Of a DNA stretch of 64,000 bases, positions 45,415 to 53,771 are shown piece after piece. Numbering within the stretch: position 1 is the stretch's first letter; the number at the start of each line of letters is the position of its first letter. A model generated the notes under the pieces. That model had not been told where the DNA came from. It saw only the letters and a program-made list of their open reading frames with translations, and did no database searches. Both the position numbers and the translations under genes were made by a program. Source of the stretch: Chloroflexota bacterium (GTDB taxonomy: Bacteria; Chloroflexota; Anaerolineae; Promineifilales; Promineifilaceae); contig JAGOMA010000014.1 in the NCBI GenBank assembly GCA_017993775.1, positions 1-64,000 of the forward strand, given 5' to 3'.

Positions 45415-46344
45415 ATGATACGACGCAACTGGATTATTTTTGGATTGCTGGCAAGCCTGCTTCTGGTGGGCTGTCAGCCGACAATGACTGAGCCGGGAAC
45501 GGCCGTTCCCTCAACCACCGTTTCTCCCACAGGTACGGCCGTTCCTCCTTTGCCGCCCATCGCCACCATTAGACCGGAAACGGCCGTTGAACCCAGCGCC
45601 AAAACCGCGCCGGCAACTCCCACGCCCATCCCTACCATCACGCCGACGCCCACCCCACAAATCACCAACACGCCATCAGCGACGCCCACCGCAACGCCCA
45701 TCCCCGCCTGCACCCAACGATTGCCGCAAGACGATCTGCTCACACTGGTCACCCTCACGTATGGCCTGAGCCGCGATTATGCACCGCAAGACCTTGTGGC
45801 CCTGGCAGACTATTTCCCGGTTGATGTAACGCTTGGGTATCCTACAGAAATCCGCCAGGTAGCTATTGATCAACTGGTGGAAATGGTTATGGCGATGCAG
45901 GCCGCCGGTCTAAAACCGCAGATCATCTCCGGTTATCGCAGTTACTATGCGCAAAGTGTTGCCTTTAGCAAATGGCTGGAACAAAACCCAGACAGCGCGA
46001 CCATTGTCAGCGCGCCGCCGGGACACAGCGAGCATCAATTGGGCACGGCCGTCGACTTTGGTTCGCCAGAATTGGCCGACGTTGTGGGTCAGCCGGACAT
46101 TGAATTTCACACCTATTTCTTCAAAACGAGCGAAGGCGCATGGCTGCTGGAGAATGCCCACCGGTACGGGTTTACGCTAAGTTATACGCGGGAAACGTTT
46201 GAACTGACCGGCCTTTATTATGAACCCTGGCACTACCGCTACGTGGGCATGGAAACAGCTACGCGCCTCAAAGAACTGGGCCAGACGCTTACTGAGTACC
46301 AGCTTGCCAATCAACCCGAACCTTGTATTCCGGAGCAGCAATGA
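45415..46344 (+). CDS. M15-family D-alanyl-D-alanine carboxypeptidase lipoprotein (VanY type)
   Basis: Cleaves the terminal D-Ala of peptidoglycan stem peptides. The signal MIRRNWIIFGLLASLLLVGC ends in lipobox LVGC. A Thr/Pro linker with ITPTPTPQITNTPSATPTATP follows for about 70 residues. The peptidase domain has SGYRSYYAQSVAFSKWLEQNPD, PPGHSEHQLGTAVDFGSPE (zinc His and Asp) and YEPWHYRYVGMETA with the second His. Length about 309. It ends in a 4-base ATGA overlap with the CapA gene, so the two lipoproteins are coupled. Many ACGGCCGT copies lie in the linker, giving GTAV and ETAV. Confidence 0.93.
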   Translation: MIRRNWIIFGLLASLLLVGCQPTMTEPGTAVPSTTVSPTGTAVPPLPPIATIRPETAVEPSAKTAPATPTPIPTITPTPTPQITNTPSATPTATPIPACTQRLPQDDLLTLVTLTYGLSRDYAPQDLVALADYFPVDVTLGYPTEIRQVAIDQLVEMVMAMQAAGLKPQIISGYRSYYAQSVAFSKWLEQNPDSATIVSAPPGHSEHQLGTAVDFGSPELADVVGQPDIEFHTYFFKTSEGAWLLENAHRYGFTLSYTRETFELTGLYYEPWHYRYVGMETATRLKELGQTLTEYQLANQPEPCIPEQQ

Positions 46345-48038
46345 ACAAATTTTGGGCACGGCTAAACGCGAAAAAACTTAAAGTCCATGGACTGGATTGG
46401 CGCGCGCAAGGTTTCTTTCTCGTCTTGTTTTTGCTGGTGGCAGCGGGCTGTGGGCCGGCCGCCGCGCCGTCTACCCCAACGCCTGCGCCGCAGGCCACGG
46501 CCGTTAGCGAACCCGCCGCCCTCGGCAAACCCTTGTCACCGACAGACTCGCCGGCCCCAACGGCCGTTCCGCCCACTTCTACAGCAGAAGCAACGGCCGT
46601 TCCTACGGCCACTCCTACGGCCACTCCTACGGCCACTGCCCAACCTTCGCCCACACCCAAACCGGCTGTCACCCTCAGCCTGCCCGCCGAATGGCTGGAA
46701 AGCGTCTCGCAAGCTCTGGCGCAGGCCGAATCGGCCTGGGAGTGGCAAATTGTGGCGGCCGACACGCCCGACGCGCCCGACGCGGCCAACGCCGCCATCA
46801 CCCTAACCCACAGCGCGGATGGCCTGATTGTGTCCCGCGAGCCGCTGGTATTGACTGTGCCGTTTAACCACAGTTGGGAGTACGCTAATCTGGCCGAAGC
46901 GCAGTCTATTGTGGCCAACGGCCATGCCCTGGCCAAAGTGATGCCCTGGTCGGCCATGCCGCCCGCACAGCGGCCGCTGCTGATCGACGGATACCAACCC
47001 GACGACGCGAATTATCCGCTGTGGGATAGCTGGTCGTTGGTGGGACAGGCGGGGTACGAAACGGCCGTAGCCGATCTGGCCGCCATCCTCCAGCCCGTTT
47101 TGGCTCCCAAACCGGTCATCAAACTGGCCGCGGTGGGGGACGTGAATCTGGATCGCTCGCTGGGCAACGCAATCATCGAAGGCCACATCGATTACCCTTT
47201 CGCCAATTTCGCCGCCTATCTCCAATCTGCCGACCTGGCTGTAGGCAATCTGGAAACCGCTCTGGGCGACATCGGCGAGCCTGCGCCCAAAAATTATACC
47301 TTCCAGTCGCCGCCTGCGGCCGCCCAAACCATCGGCAATGCCGGGTTTGACGTGATGTCTCTGGCGAACAACCACGCCCTGGATTACGGACCGGAATCGC
47401 TGCTGCAAGGCATTGGCCTGCTGAACGAGCAAAACGTGGCCGTAATCGGCGCCGGCGTTAATGCCGCCGCGGCGCGCGCGCCCTTCATCACCGAAGCCAA
47501 CGGCCTGACCGTGGCCTTTCTGAGCTACGTGCAGGTTCCGGTCGAGGTGACCAGCCATTTCGATACGGCCACATGGACGGCCACGGCTGACGCGCCAGGC
47601 CTTGCCTGGGCTGTGCCGGCAGAGATTAGCCAGGATGTAACGGCCGTACGCCCTCAGGTTGACCTGGTTGTGGTGATCGTACACAGCGGGTACGAATACG
47701 TCATTCCGCCCAGCCAGGAGCAGCTAGACGCCGCTCACGCCGCCATAGACGCCGGGGCCGACATCGTTATCGGCCACCACGCCCATATTTTGCAAGGCAT
47801 AGAATTTTACAAGGACGGGGTGATAGTGTACGGGCTGGGGAATTTCGCCTTTAACATTGATGGCGAACCAAACACCGTGCTGCTCAATGTCTGGCTAGAT
47901 GCGGATGGCGTGCGCCAGCTGGAATTTGTGCCGGCCATCATCCAGTTTGGCGGCCAACCCCGCCTGGCCACACCAGAAGAAGGCGCAGTCATCCTGCAAC
48001 AAATTTATGACCGCAGCCGGGCTTTTCCGATACCGTGA
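46341..48038 (+). CDS. CapA-type (poly-gamma-glutamate biosynthesis) lipoprotein
   Basis: A 565-residue secreted protein. The signal ends with LFLLVAAGC (lipobox); a Thr/Pro-rich linker follows to about residue 110 and includes a 12-bp tandem repeat. Residues 110-230 are not conserved obviously. The C-terminal 320 residues form the CapA/PGA_cap metallophosphoesterase-like domain: LAAVGDVNLDRSLG, LEADLAVGNLETALGDIG-like, NHALDYGPESLLQGI, HSGYEYVIPPSQEQ, GADIVIGHHAHILQG and VYGLGNFAFN. This family is involved in capsule or peptidoglycan-linked polyglutamate. The ATGA overlap couples it with VanY. Confidence 0.92.
   Translation: MNKFWARLNAKKLKVHGLDWRAQGFFLVLFLLVAAGCGPAAAPSTPTPAPQATAVSEPAALGKPLSPTDSPAPTAVPPTSTAEATAVPTATPTATPTATAQPSPTPKPAVTLSLPAEWLESVSQALAQAESAWEWQIVAADTPDAPDAANAAITLTHSADGLIVSREPLVLTVPFNHSWEYANLAEAQSIVANGHALAKVMPWSAMPPAQRPLLIDGYQPDDANYPLWDSWSLVGQAGYETAVADLAAILQPVLAPKPVIKLAAVGDVNLDRSLGNAIIEGHIDYPFANFAAYLQSADLAVGNLETALGDIGEPAPKNYTFQSPPAAAQTIGNAGFDVMSLANNHALDYGPESLLQGIGLLNEQNVAVIGAGVNAAAARAPFITEANGLTVAFLSYVQVPVEVTSHFDTATWTATADAPGLAWAVPAEISQDVTAVRPQVDLVVVIVHSGYEYVIPPSQEQLDAAHAAIDAGADIVIGHHAHILQGIEFYKDGVIVYGLGNFAFNIDGEPNTVLLNVWLDADGVRQLEFVPAIIQFGGQPRLATPEEGAVILQQIYDRSRAFPIP
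46601..46636 (+). repeat. 12-bp tandem repeat inside the CapA linker
   Basis: Three copies of TCCTACGGCCAC encode Pro-Thr-Ala-Thr repeats in the linker. Each copy contains ACGGCC, the first six bases of the iterated palindrome, so it may have grown from a copy just upstream at 46592-46599. Confidence 0.85.
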
Positions 48039-48046
48039 GTGGGAAA

Positions 48047-48673
48047 TTAGGGATTGGGGAGTGGGGATTGGAGATTGGCAATCTCTAACCCTAGATCGCT
48101 TGGCTTGCGCGCCACCAACTGCGCTGTAGATTTTGGTTGTCCGGAACGGCCGTTTACCCTCGAAATCTCCTCATCATGCAGCACTTCAAAATCGGCAAAA
48201 GCGGCAGTTAACTCGCCAGGCAGCAGATAAAAATCGACGTCCGTGTGCGTCTCCGCTGTACGGATAAAGGTCTCGAACAGAAGCCACCCCCCCGGTTTAA
48301 GCGCGCGCCGATACATCGGGAAAGTCGCCCGTTCTAAAAAGCGAAAATTGAGGATAACATCGAAACAGTCTGGCGGAAACCAGGGATGAGAGAGGTCATA
48401 GACGGCCGTTTCCAGCCACAAATTTTCGCGCCGCGCCTGTTCCCTGGCCAGCCGCAAACCCACTTCCGAAACATCCAGACAGACCACATGCAGCCCGCGC
48501 CGCGCCAATACCAAGCCATTGACGCCTACTCCGGCAGCGGCGTCTAAAACCAAGCCTCTCGCCGGCAGGCGATCCACAAAGCTCAACAACAGGTCTCGCG
48601 GCGGGCTGGCTTGCCATTGGGCACCTTCAGCCGAGTAACGGCCGTTCCATTTTGTCACCACATCCTCAGACAT
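48047..48673 (-). CDS. Class I SAM-dependent methyltransferase
   Basis: A 208-residue methyltransferase of the tellurite-resistance/TehB-like shape. Motif I is LVLDAAAGVGVNGLVLARRG, followed by LHVVCLDVSEVGLRLAREQARR, then YDLSHPWFPPDCFDVILNFRFLER and the strand-5 region RALKPGGWLLFETFIRTAETHTD. It begins MSEDVVTKWNGRYSAEGAQW, typical of small cytosolic methyltransferases that start with an xWxxRY motif. GGAGG precedes ATG 48673. The gene converges on CapA with 8 bases between. An ACGGCCGT gives NGRYS. The substrate is unknown. Confidence 0.88.
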   Translation of the reverse strand: MSEDVVTKWNGRYSAEGAQWQASPPRDLLLSFVDRLPARGLVLDAAAGVGVNGLVLARRGLHVVCLDVSEVGLRLAREQARRENLWLETAVYDLSHPWFPPDCFDVILNFRFLERATFPMYRRALKPGGWLLFETFIRTAETHTDVDFYLLPGELTAAFADFEVLHDEEISRVNGRSGQPKSTAQLVARKPSDLGLEIANLQSPLPNP

Positions 48674-48814
48674 ACCGCCTCCAACCTGGCTAAAATCAAG
48701 CCATCGTCGGCACAACCTAAGCCAACAATGCCCACCAATAATAAAATTAACGCCCTATAAACGGCAAACCGCGGCTGCGCCAGTATACTCTTTTAGAACA
48801 GACTGAGAAAAACT

Positions 48815-49846
48815 ATGACCAAGAAGTTCATTACCGGGGGCGGACTCCGAATCGATTATTTGATTACCCACGATGGGAAAGCGTACACAGGCTTACCGGG
48901 TGGCAATGCGCTGTTCTCGGCCGTCGGGGCCTCTATCTGGACAAAAAATGTCGGCCTTTGGGCGCGTTTAGGCGAAAACTACCCCCAACATTGGTTAGAT
49001 GAACTGGCGAGCCGTGGTCTGGATACAACCGGTCTGATTCGTGTGCCGGGCGACCAGGATCATCGTACCTTTTTTGCCTATACGCCAGACGGCCGTCGAG
49101 ATGACACCAATCCGGCCGCTCACTTTGACCGCATCCAGCAGCCGCTTCCGCCAGCGCTGGCGAATTATCTCCACTCCACCCCCGGTCAGGACGATCCGTA
49201 CATTTACGAACCGTTGGCCTTACGGCCGGCAGATTGGCCGGCAGCGTATGATGGCGCAACGGCCGTGCATTTATCGCCCCATTCCCTACGCAGCCACATG
49301 TACATTCCGGCCACCTTGCGGCAATTTGGCGTGCGCCAGATTACCGTTGATCCCGGCGAACGGTACATGGTTCCCGAACTGATCCCCCATCTGGCCACGT
49401 TTTTGCCTCTCATCGACGCCTTTTTGCCCAGTCGCGAGGAAATTCATTCGCTGATGGGTACTGGCGTGACTATGGAGGACGCGGCCATAACTTTGGGCCA
49501 GATGGGAGCCAGATTGGCGGTCATTAAAATGGGGCCAGAAGGGGTGTTGGTATCTGAGGGAAACGGCCGTATCACCCACCTGTCCCCCTATCACGCCCCC
49601 AACGACGAGCGGGTCATCGACGTCACCGGAGCCGGCGACGCCTTTTGTGGCGGGTTTATGGTCGGGCTGGCTACCACCCACGACCCACTGCTGGCCGCCA
49701 AAATGGGTATGGTCTCGTCCTCTTTCATTTTGGAGGGTTACGGGGCACTCTCAGCGCTGGCAATTTCTCCCTCGGAAGCGCATAAACGCCTAAAAACCCT
49801 TAAAACAAAAAAACCTGACAGGCTGTTTCTTGCCTGTCAGGTTTAA
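48815..49846 (+). CDS. PfkB-family carbohydrate kinase
   Basis: Ribokinase-fold sugar or nucleoside kinase of 343 residues. The N-terminal motif GGLRIDYLITHDGKAYTGLPGGNALFSAVGAS shows the substrate Gly-Gly region. The C-terminal signature 2 is VIDVTGAGDAFCGGFMVGL with the catalytic Asp. The substrate is not known. A TATACT lies at 48784-48789. The final residues PDRLFLACQV are encoded by the terminator hairpin itself, so the gene ends inside its own terminator. Three ACGGCCGT sites are present. Confidence 0.9.
   Translation: MTKKFITGGGLRIDYLITHDGKAYTGLPGGNALFSAVGASIWTKNVGLWARLGENYPQHWLDELASRGLDTTGLIRVPGDQDHRTFFAYTPDGRRDDTNPAAHFDRIQQPLPPALANYLHSTPGQDDPYIYEPLALRPADWPAAYDGATAVHLSPHSLRSHMYIPATLRQFGVRQITVDPGERYMVPELIPHLATFLPLIDAFLPSREEIHSLMGTGVTMEDAAITLGQMGARLAVIKMGPEGVLVSEGNGRITHLSPYHAPNDERVIDVTGAGDAFCGGFMVGLATTHDPLLAAKMGMVSSSFILEGYGALSALAISPSEAHKRLKTLKTKKPDRLFLACQV
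49811..49844. terminator. Bidirectional terminator inside the PfkB gene end
   Basis: Perfect arms of 13 bases (49811-49823 and 49832-49844) with an 8-base loop. The right arm is followed by TTTAATTT, and on the minus strand the left arm is followed by TTTGTTTT. It ends exactly with the PfkB stop codon (49844-49846) and also faces the convergent DUF4342 gene. Confidence 0.88.
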
Positions 49847-49955
49847 TTTGTGCCATAGAACCCGAAAAATTTAACGCCCCGGTGCGCCAGATACCAGGCG
49901 GAAAACAATTCGGGTTTGCTGTTCGCACCAAAATCTGGGTAGATAGGCTGTTGGA

Positions 49956-50318
49956 TTATCCTTCGGGAGCCAATTCTGGCTCTTTTTCTTGCGGAGCCGG
50001 TTCGTGCCGTTCCACCAAAATGGTGCAATCCGTCACCAAGGCGGCGATTAAGGCCACAGCCGCATACGCCGGCAGCAGGGCAATACCCGTCACGCCTAAA
50101 ACCAGGGGAACTTCCAGGTTCAAATTCATCTTCTCGTTTTTAATGACTAAGCGGCGAACGGTGGCTTCGCGAACCAGTTTCTTAACCATTCCCACCAGCT
50201 CTCCACCCGCAACAACAAATTCTTCGGACCAGCTACGGCCGTCTTCTTCCATTGTTTCTGCTTCTTCTAAAACCGGGATTTCTTCTTTTTCTACGTTATC
50301 TACAAATTCTTCTGTCAT
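49956..50318 (-). CDS. DUF4342-type protein
   Basis: A 120-residue protein of the DUF4342 type. The conserved part reads SEEFVVAGGELVGMVKKLVREATVRRLVIKN, then a double hydrophobic segment VPLVLGVTGIALLPAYAAVALIAALVTDCTILVER (shown in parts: VPLVLGVTGIALLP, ALVTDCTILVER). The N-terminus has two acidic blocks (EKEEIPVLEEAETMEEDG), and the C-terminus is Glu/Pro-rich. The function is unknown. GAGGAG precedes ATG 50318; the longer frame up to 50396 is not convincing. It converges on the PfkB terminator. Confidence 0.85.
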   Translation of the reverse strand: MTEEFVDNVEKEEIPVLEEAETMEEDGRSWSEEFVVAGGELVGMVKKLVREATVRRLVIKNEKMNLNLEVPLVLGVTGIALLPAYAAVALIAALVTDCTILVERHEPAPQEKEPELAPEG

Positions 50319-50400
50319 TTTATTGCTCCTCACAAATTGGTTTGGTGCAGGGAACCCTCGCAAATAGCACTGAGCAATTTTACCCCTGCGTGACATTTAT

Positions 50401-50432
50401 CAGCTTGCCTGGGAATTCCGATTGGCAAGCTG
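50401..50432. repeat. Hairpin in the divergent intergenic region
   Basis: Perfect 9-base arms CAGCTTGCC and GGCAAGCTG with a 14-base loop, followed by TTTACCC. It lies in the 299-base gap between DUF4342 and the PrsW-type gene. It may be a terminator remnant or a small RNA structure. No open frame of note is in the gap. Confidence 0.5.
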
Positions 50433-50512
50433 TTTACCCATACGCAGGTCTGTTACAAAAGTTGCAGCCAGCCAACCCTGCCACTCACGCTGCTTCAGGT
50501 CTGGGTCTCAAC

Positions 50513-50540
50513 TTGGTGGCTCCTGGGAAACCGGTATAAT
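50513..50540 (+). promoter_or_regulatory. Promoter upstream of the PrsW-type gene
   Basis: TTGGTG (50513-50518), a 16-base spacer and TATAAT (50535-50540), about 78 bases before the ATG. The -10 is perfect; the -35 has three of six consensus bases. Confidence 0.55.
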
Positions 50541-50617
50541 TTTGTTGATGCATCACCTGTTCGAGATCAGGTCATTCGTGGAAACCCTGAACTTCCAGAA
50601 ACCACCCGGCTGACCGC

Positions 50618-51628
50618 ATGTATGAGCCTTTAATGGCCTTATCTACCACTCAAATTTTTTCACTCTCCACGGCCGTTGCCACTCTGCCAATCTTGCTCTA
50701 CATTGCTCTCATCTACTGGTTCGACCGGTATGAAAAAGAGCCGTGGTGGTTGTTGACGGCTACATTTTTTTGGGGCGCCATACCTAGCATCTTTTTCGCT
50801 TATTTTTTCAACACCTTGCTCAGCGCGCCCATATATTGGCTAACTGGCGAAACCCTGGGAGAAACCATTAGCGCCAGCCTGATCGCCCCCATTGTCGAAG
50901 AATCGATTAAAGGGTTGGCAATTCTGGCTATTTTGCTTATCTGGCGCGATGAACTCGACAGCCCGCTAGATGGCATCATTTACGGGGCGATGGTTGGGCT
51001 GGGGTTTGCGCTGGTGGAAAATGTGTTTTATTTCATCAGCGTGTATCAGGAGGGAGGCTTAGAGGCTTGGGGGCTGAATGTGTTTGCCCGCAGTATTGTG
51101 TTTGGGCTAAACCATGCCCTATTTAGCAGTATGACAGGTCTGGGTATTGCTCTGGCGCGAATGGCGACTCAACCGGTGGTGAAAGCAGCGGCGTTGATCG
51201 GAGGATGGAGTACGGCCGTTTTCCTCCATTTCCTTCATAACTTCACCATTTCCTTTGGCAATTTACTCTGTTTGGTAGCGCTGGTGAGCGATTGGGGTGG
51301 CGTGCTGCTTACCCTGCTGATTATCGTTTGGGCGCTGCTGCAAGAACGGCAGTGGCTGCGCCAATACCTGGCTGAAGAAGTGACTCTGGGCCATCTGGCC
51401 AAGACCCACTACCTGACCGTTTGCTCTGGCCGCCGCCGGATCCGGGCACAGTTAACCTGCTTTGTATACGATGGGCCTGTGGCTTATTGGCGATTGGTGC
51501 GATATCACCAAAATCTAAGCGAGTTGGCCTACAAAAAGCGCCATTACGCCCTATTTCAAGATGATTCCAGTCGGAAGTTAATCGAGGTTTTACGTCAGAA
51601 AATACAGATGAACAGCGCAGGTATATGA
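50618..51628 (+). CDS. PrsW family intramembrane metalloprotease
   Basis: A 336-residue membrane protein. The family hallmarks are clear: WFDRYEKEPWWLL near residue 35, APIVEESIKGLAIL with the EE motif in the third helix, GLGFALVENVFYFI with ExxxN, RSIVFGLNHALFSS with a His, and FLHFLHNFTI with the last metal-binding His. PrsW cleaves anti-sigma factors in Bacillus; homologues in this phylum are diverse. The C-terminal 90 residues are cytoplasmic. ATG 50618 is the first in frame; an alternative at 50633 is possible. An ACGGCCGT gives STAVFLHF next to the His. Confidence 0.92.
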   Translation: MYEPLMALSTTQIFSLSTAVATLPILLYIALIYWFDRYEKEPWWLLTATFFWGAIPSIFFAYFFNTLLSAPIYWLTGETLGETISASLIAPIVEESIKGLAILAILLIWRDELDSPLDGIIYGAMVGLGFALVENVFYFISVYQEGGLEAWGLNVFARSIVFGLNHALFSSMTGLGIALARMATQPVVKAAALIGGWSTAVFLHFLHNFTISFGNLLCLVALVSDWGGVLLTLLIIVWALLQERQWLRQYLAEEVTLGHLAKTHYLTVCSGRRRIRAQLTCFVYDGPVAYWRLVRYHQNLSELAYKKRHYALFQDDSSRKLIEVLRQKIQMNSAGI

Positions 51629-51650
51629 CATTTGCCACAGGAGCGCGGGT

Positions 51651-52124
51651 CTAATGGCGCAAAAGCAGTTGCAATTGATCCCAGTGCGCCTGATCATGTT
51701 TCACAGCCAGATTGAGAAGCTCGTGAGTGCTGGTTGGACCAAAAAAGGAGTGGCGTCCCTGCCGCGCCCAGATGGGATCGCCGGGTGGCGGGAGCATGGC
51801 AATGGTGCGACTGCGGGCTGCCAGAAACTCGTTTAGAGCGATACGGCCGTTCTGCCGCGCATACTGCCGTTCAGTCACCCAATCATCCGATGTCGCCCCA
51901 GAAATGAACGCATTTGCCGCAGCCATCATGCTTTGGAAACGCGGTTGGTGCACTTCCCGCTCCACATCGCGCAAATGGCAACATAATTCTGTCAGGTTCC
52001 ATTCACCTGACGACGGCCGCCACTGCCAGTCGATAGAATCCGCAGTGAGGGCTTGGGAAACGGCCGTAGCAAACCTCTCCAACTCCGCTAACAATTCGGC
52101 GACAGGCGGCGGCTCCTGCAACAT
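51651..52124 (-). CDS. DinB family protein
   Basis: Four-helix-bundle protein of the DinB/YfiT metal-binding family (157 residues). The metal-binding His residues appear in ELCCHLRDVEREVHQPRF and NLAVKHDQAHWDQLQLLL. The N-terminus LLAELERFATAVSQALT is the first helix. Members are thiol transferases or damage-inducible proteins of unknown substrate. Its ATG at 52124 overlaps the stop of the HAD gene by one base (TGATG). The two are co-translated. ACGGCCGT gives ETAVSQ-like ATAVSQ in the first helix. Confidence 0.88.
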   Translation of the reverse strand: MLQEPPPVAELLAELERFATAVSQALTADSIDWQWRPSSGEWNLTELCCHLRDVEREVHQPRFQSMMAAANAFISGATSDDWVTERQYARQNGRIALNEFLAARSRTIAMLPPPGDPIWARQGRHSFFGPTSTHELLNLAVKHDQAHWDQLQLLLRH

Positions 52125-52870
52125 CAAAACACCCTATAAGATGCTGATTCGGGTGACCGATTGCCCACCAACCAGTCATAAAACTGCGCCAGAGATCCGG
52201 CTCCGCTAATAATGGTCTTATCGGGCGGCTCAGAGACGACAGGTGTCAACCAAAAAGTATTTAGGCCAACGGCCGCGGCCGGCTGAATGTCATTTTCCCA
52301 ATCATCGCCGACCATCAAGGCTGCCGGCGCAGGAACTTGAATGATGTCCAAAATTTCCTGGTAATAAGCCGGATGAGGTTTTGTCGCGTGCATGTTTTCG
52401 TAAGTTGTAACCAGATCGAAAGGAAAGTCGGTGATGGGCAGTCCGGCCCAGCGTAATCGTTCTTCGATGGCAATTCGCGGAAACATGGGATTGGTGGCAA
52501 TCACGACTTTGAGGCCATGATCAAAACAATACTGAACCAACTCGCGGGCACACGGCTGCTGCGCACTGACGTCAGCCAATTGGGGGAAATGGTCTCGATA
52601 AAAGCTTTCAAAAAAGGCTTCCATTTCCTCGGGATCGAGGCCGGTACGCTGTTGGAAGGCCTGCCAGAACGCCTCACGGTTAGAAACGGCCGTGTCCCCA
52701 TGATCCATCATCGCCTGCGTGCAAATCATTAACTCTTGCAAAAATTTTTCACGCGGCATATACCGCTCGGCATACTCGCCCAACAGCGCAAAATAGCGGG
52801 GAATAAAGGCATCCATGCCATTTCCTAACAATGTATCGTCTAAATCGAACAAAATCGCTTGCAGCTGCAT
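52124..52870 (-). CDS. HAD-superfamily hydrolase
   Basis: A HAD phosphatase of 248 residues. Motif I is LFDLDDTLLGNGMD with the two catalytic Asp; motif II is VIATNPMFPRIA with a Thr; motif III/IV is PAALMVGDDWENDIQPAAAVGL with Lys and Asp positions nearby (TKPHPAYYQEIL). The cap domain is helical (DHGDTAVSNREAFWQAFQQRTG). The substrate is unknown; such proteins clear phosphorylated metabolites. Its end overlaps the DinB start. Confidence 0.93.
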   Translation of the reverse strand: MQLQAILFDLDDTLLGNGMDAFIPRYFALLGEYAERYMPREKFLQELMICTQAMMDHGDTAVSNREAFWQAFQQRTGLDPEEMEAFFESFYRDHFPQLADVSAQQPCARELVQYCFDHGLKVVIATNPMFPRIAIEERLRWAGLPITDFPFDLVTTYENMHATKPHPAYYQEILDIIQVPAPAALMVGDDWENDIQPAAAVGLNTFWLTPVVSEPPDKTIISGAGSLAQFYDWLVGNRSPESASYRVF

Positions 52871-52891
52871 GGTTCTCCCCTCAGAAACAGG

Positions 52892-53233
52892 CTACTCGGC
52901 ATTGAATAAATCACGCAGGCCCGGTTTTTCACGGGCGCACTTCAGGCAGCCAATGTGTGGTTCCGGCACGTCAATCAGATGGCGACTGCATGATGCCTTA
53001 ATTTCTACCCGACGATTCATGCCCAGAAAACCCTTTTTAATGGTCGCCTCCAGCACCAGATAAGGACTGCTGTTTGCCAGCAATATGCCCGGCACAGGGC
53101 AGGCAAAACAATCATCGGGCTTCCAGGGTTCCGAATGTGATTTTTGCGCTACCAGGCGGCATTCTTGGGTAGAATTACCCCGATGAAAATCCTGGTAGTA
53201 GAAGTGGCATTCTTTTCCGGCAGGTGTTTTCAT
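52892..53233 (-). CDS. Cysteine-rich small protein of unknown function
   Basis: A 113-residue protein with seven Cys, including the pairs FACPVPG and CLKCAR near the C-terminus, and single Cys at ECHF, ECRL and CSRH. The C-x2-C pairs look like metal sites, but I know no family. The pattern KKGFLGMNRRVEIKASCSRHL suggests a small RNA- or zinc-binding fold. No good ribosome site is seen. It lies just after the HAD gene on the same strand and before the tRNA cluster terminator. Confidence 0.65.
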   Translation of the reverse strand: MKTPAGKECHFYYQDFHRGNSTQECRLVAQKSHSEPWKPDDCFACPVPGILLANSSPYLVLEATIKKGFLGMNRRVEIKASCSRHLIDVPEPHIGCLKCAREKPGLRDLFNAE

Positions 53234-53244
53234 AACGGATTTCC

Positions 53245-53276
53245 CAAAAAAAAAGCGACCCCAAATGGTGTCGCTT
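53245..53276 (-). terminator. Terminator of the tRNA cluster
   Basis: On the minus strand the arms AAGCGACACC and GGGGTCGCTT (one mismatch) with an ATTT loop are followed by ten T. It ends the Ser-Ser-Arg tRNA transcript, and sits just upstream of the Cys-rich gene. Confidence 0.88.
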
Positions 53277-53282
53277 GTTTAG

Positions 53283-53356
53283 TACGCCCTGAGAGACTCG
53301 AACTCCCGACCTACTGGTTCGTAGCCAGTCGCTCTAATCCACTGAGCTAAGGGCGC
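53283..53356 (-). tRNA. tRNA-Arg (ACG)
   Basis: Cloverleaf with acceptor GCGCCCT/AGGGCGT (G-T end pair), D-arm GCTC/GAGC, anticodon arm ACTGG/CCAGT with loop CTACGAA (anticodon ACG), and T-arm GGGAG/CTCTC with TTCGAGT. No CCA encoded. The A34 of ACG is normally edited to inosine. Third gene of the tRNA cluster. Confidence 0.95.
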
Positions 53357-53448
53357 ATGTTAGACCTCTATAAAATTATCACAGTTTGCTTCTTTGAACA
53401 ACTTTGTTTCATGAAAACTTACCTAAAACAGGTGTTGAAGCAAAAAGG

Positions 53449-53539
53449 CGGGGAGACAGGGATTCGAACCCTGGAACGGCTTTTTAACACCGTTAACCGC
53501 TTAGCAGGCGGCCCCAATCGACCACTCTGGCATCTCCCC
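53449..53539 (-). tRNA. tRNA-Ser (GCT)
   Basis: Acceptor GGGGAGA/TCTCCCC with G discriminator, anticodon loop CTGCTAA (anticodon GCT), a long class II variable arm around AACGGTGTTAAAAAGCCGTT and T-loop TTCGAAT. The length of 91 fits a serine tRNA. Confidence 0.95.
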
Positions 53540-53601
53540 GTTTATGAACCTGTGGAGAGGTTTATTAACCTGTTAAGTAACTCCGATTACAAAATTGTCA
53601 A

Positions 53602-53687
53602 CGGAGGGAGAGGGATTCGAACCCCCGGTGAGCAAAGCCCACTACGGTTTTCAAGACCGTTGCCATCGTCCACTCGGCCATCCCTCC
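53602..53687 (-). tRNA. tRNA-Ser (TGA)
   Basis: Acceptor GGAGGGA/TCCCTCC with G discriminator, anticodon loop CTTGAAA (anticodon TGA), long class II variable arm around GTGGGCTTTGCTCAC, T-loop TTCGAAT. First gene of the minus-strand cluster Ser-Ser-Arg. Confidence 0.95.
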
Positions 53688-53771
53688 TTCCCTCAGGTAG
53701 GTCCCTACAAGGTTGCGAAGTATAACACGGCCGTTTTGCCATGTCAAAATTTTTGGGTATGCGAAGCGCAG

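Noticed and set aside
46601..46636. Three-unit repeat as a CRISPR array
   Set aside because: The units are 12 bases, contiguous, without spacers, and in frame within a Thr/Pro linker.
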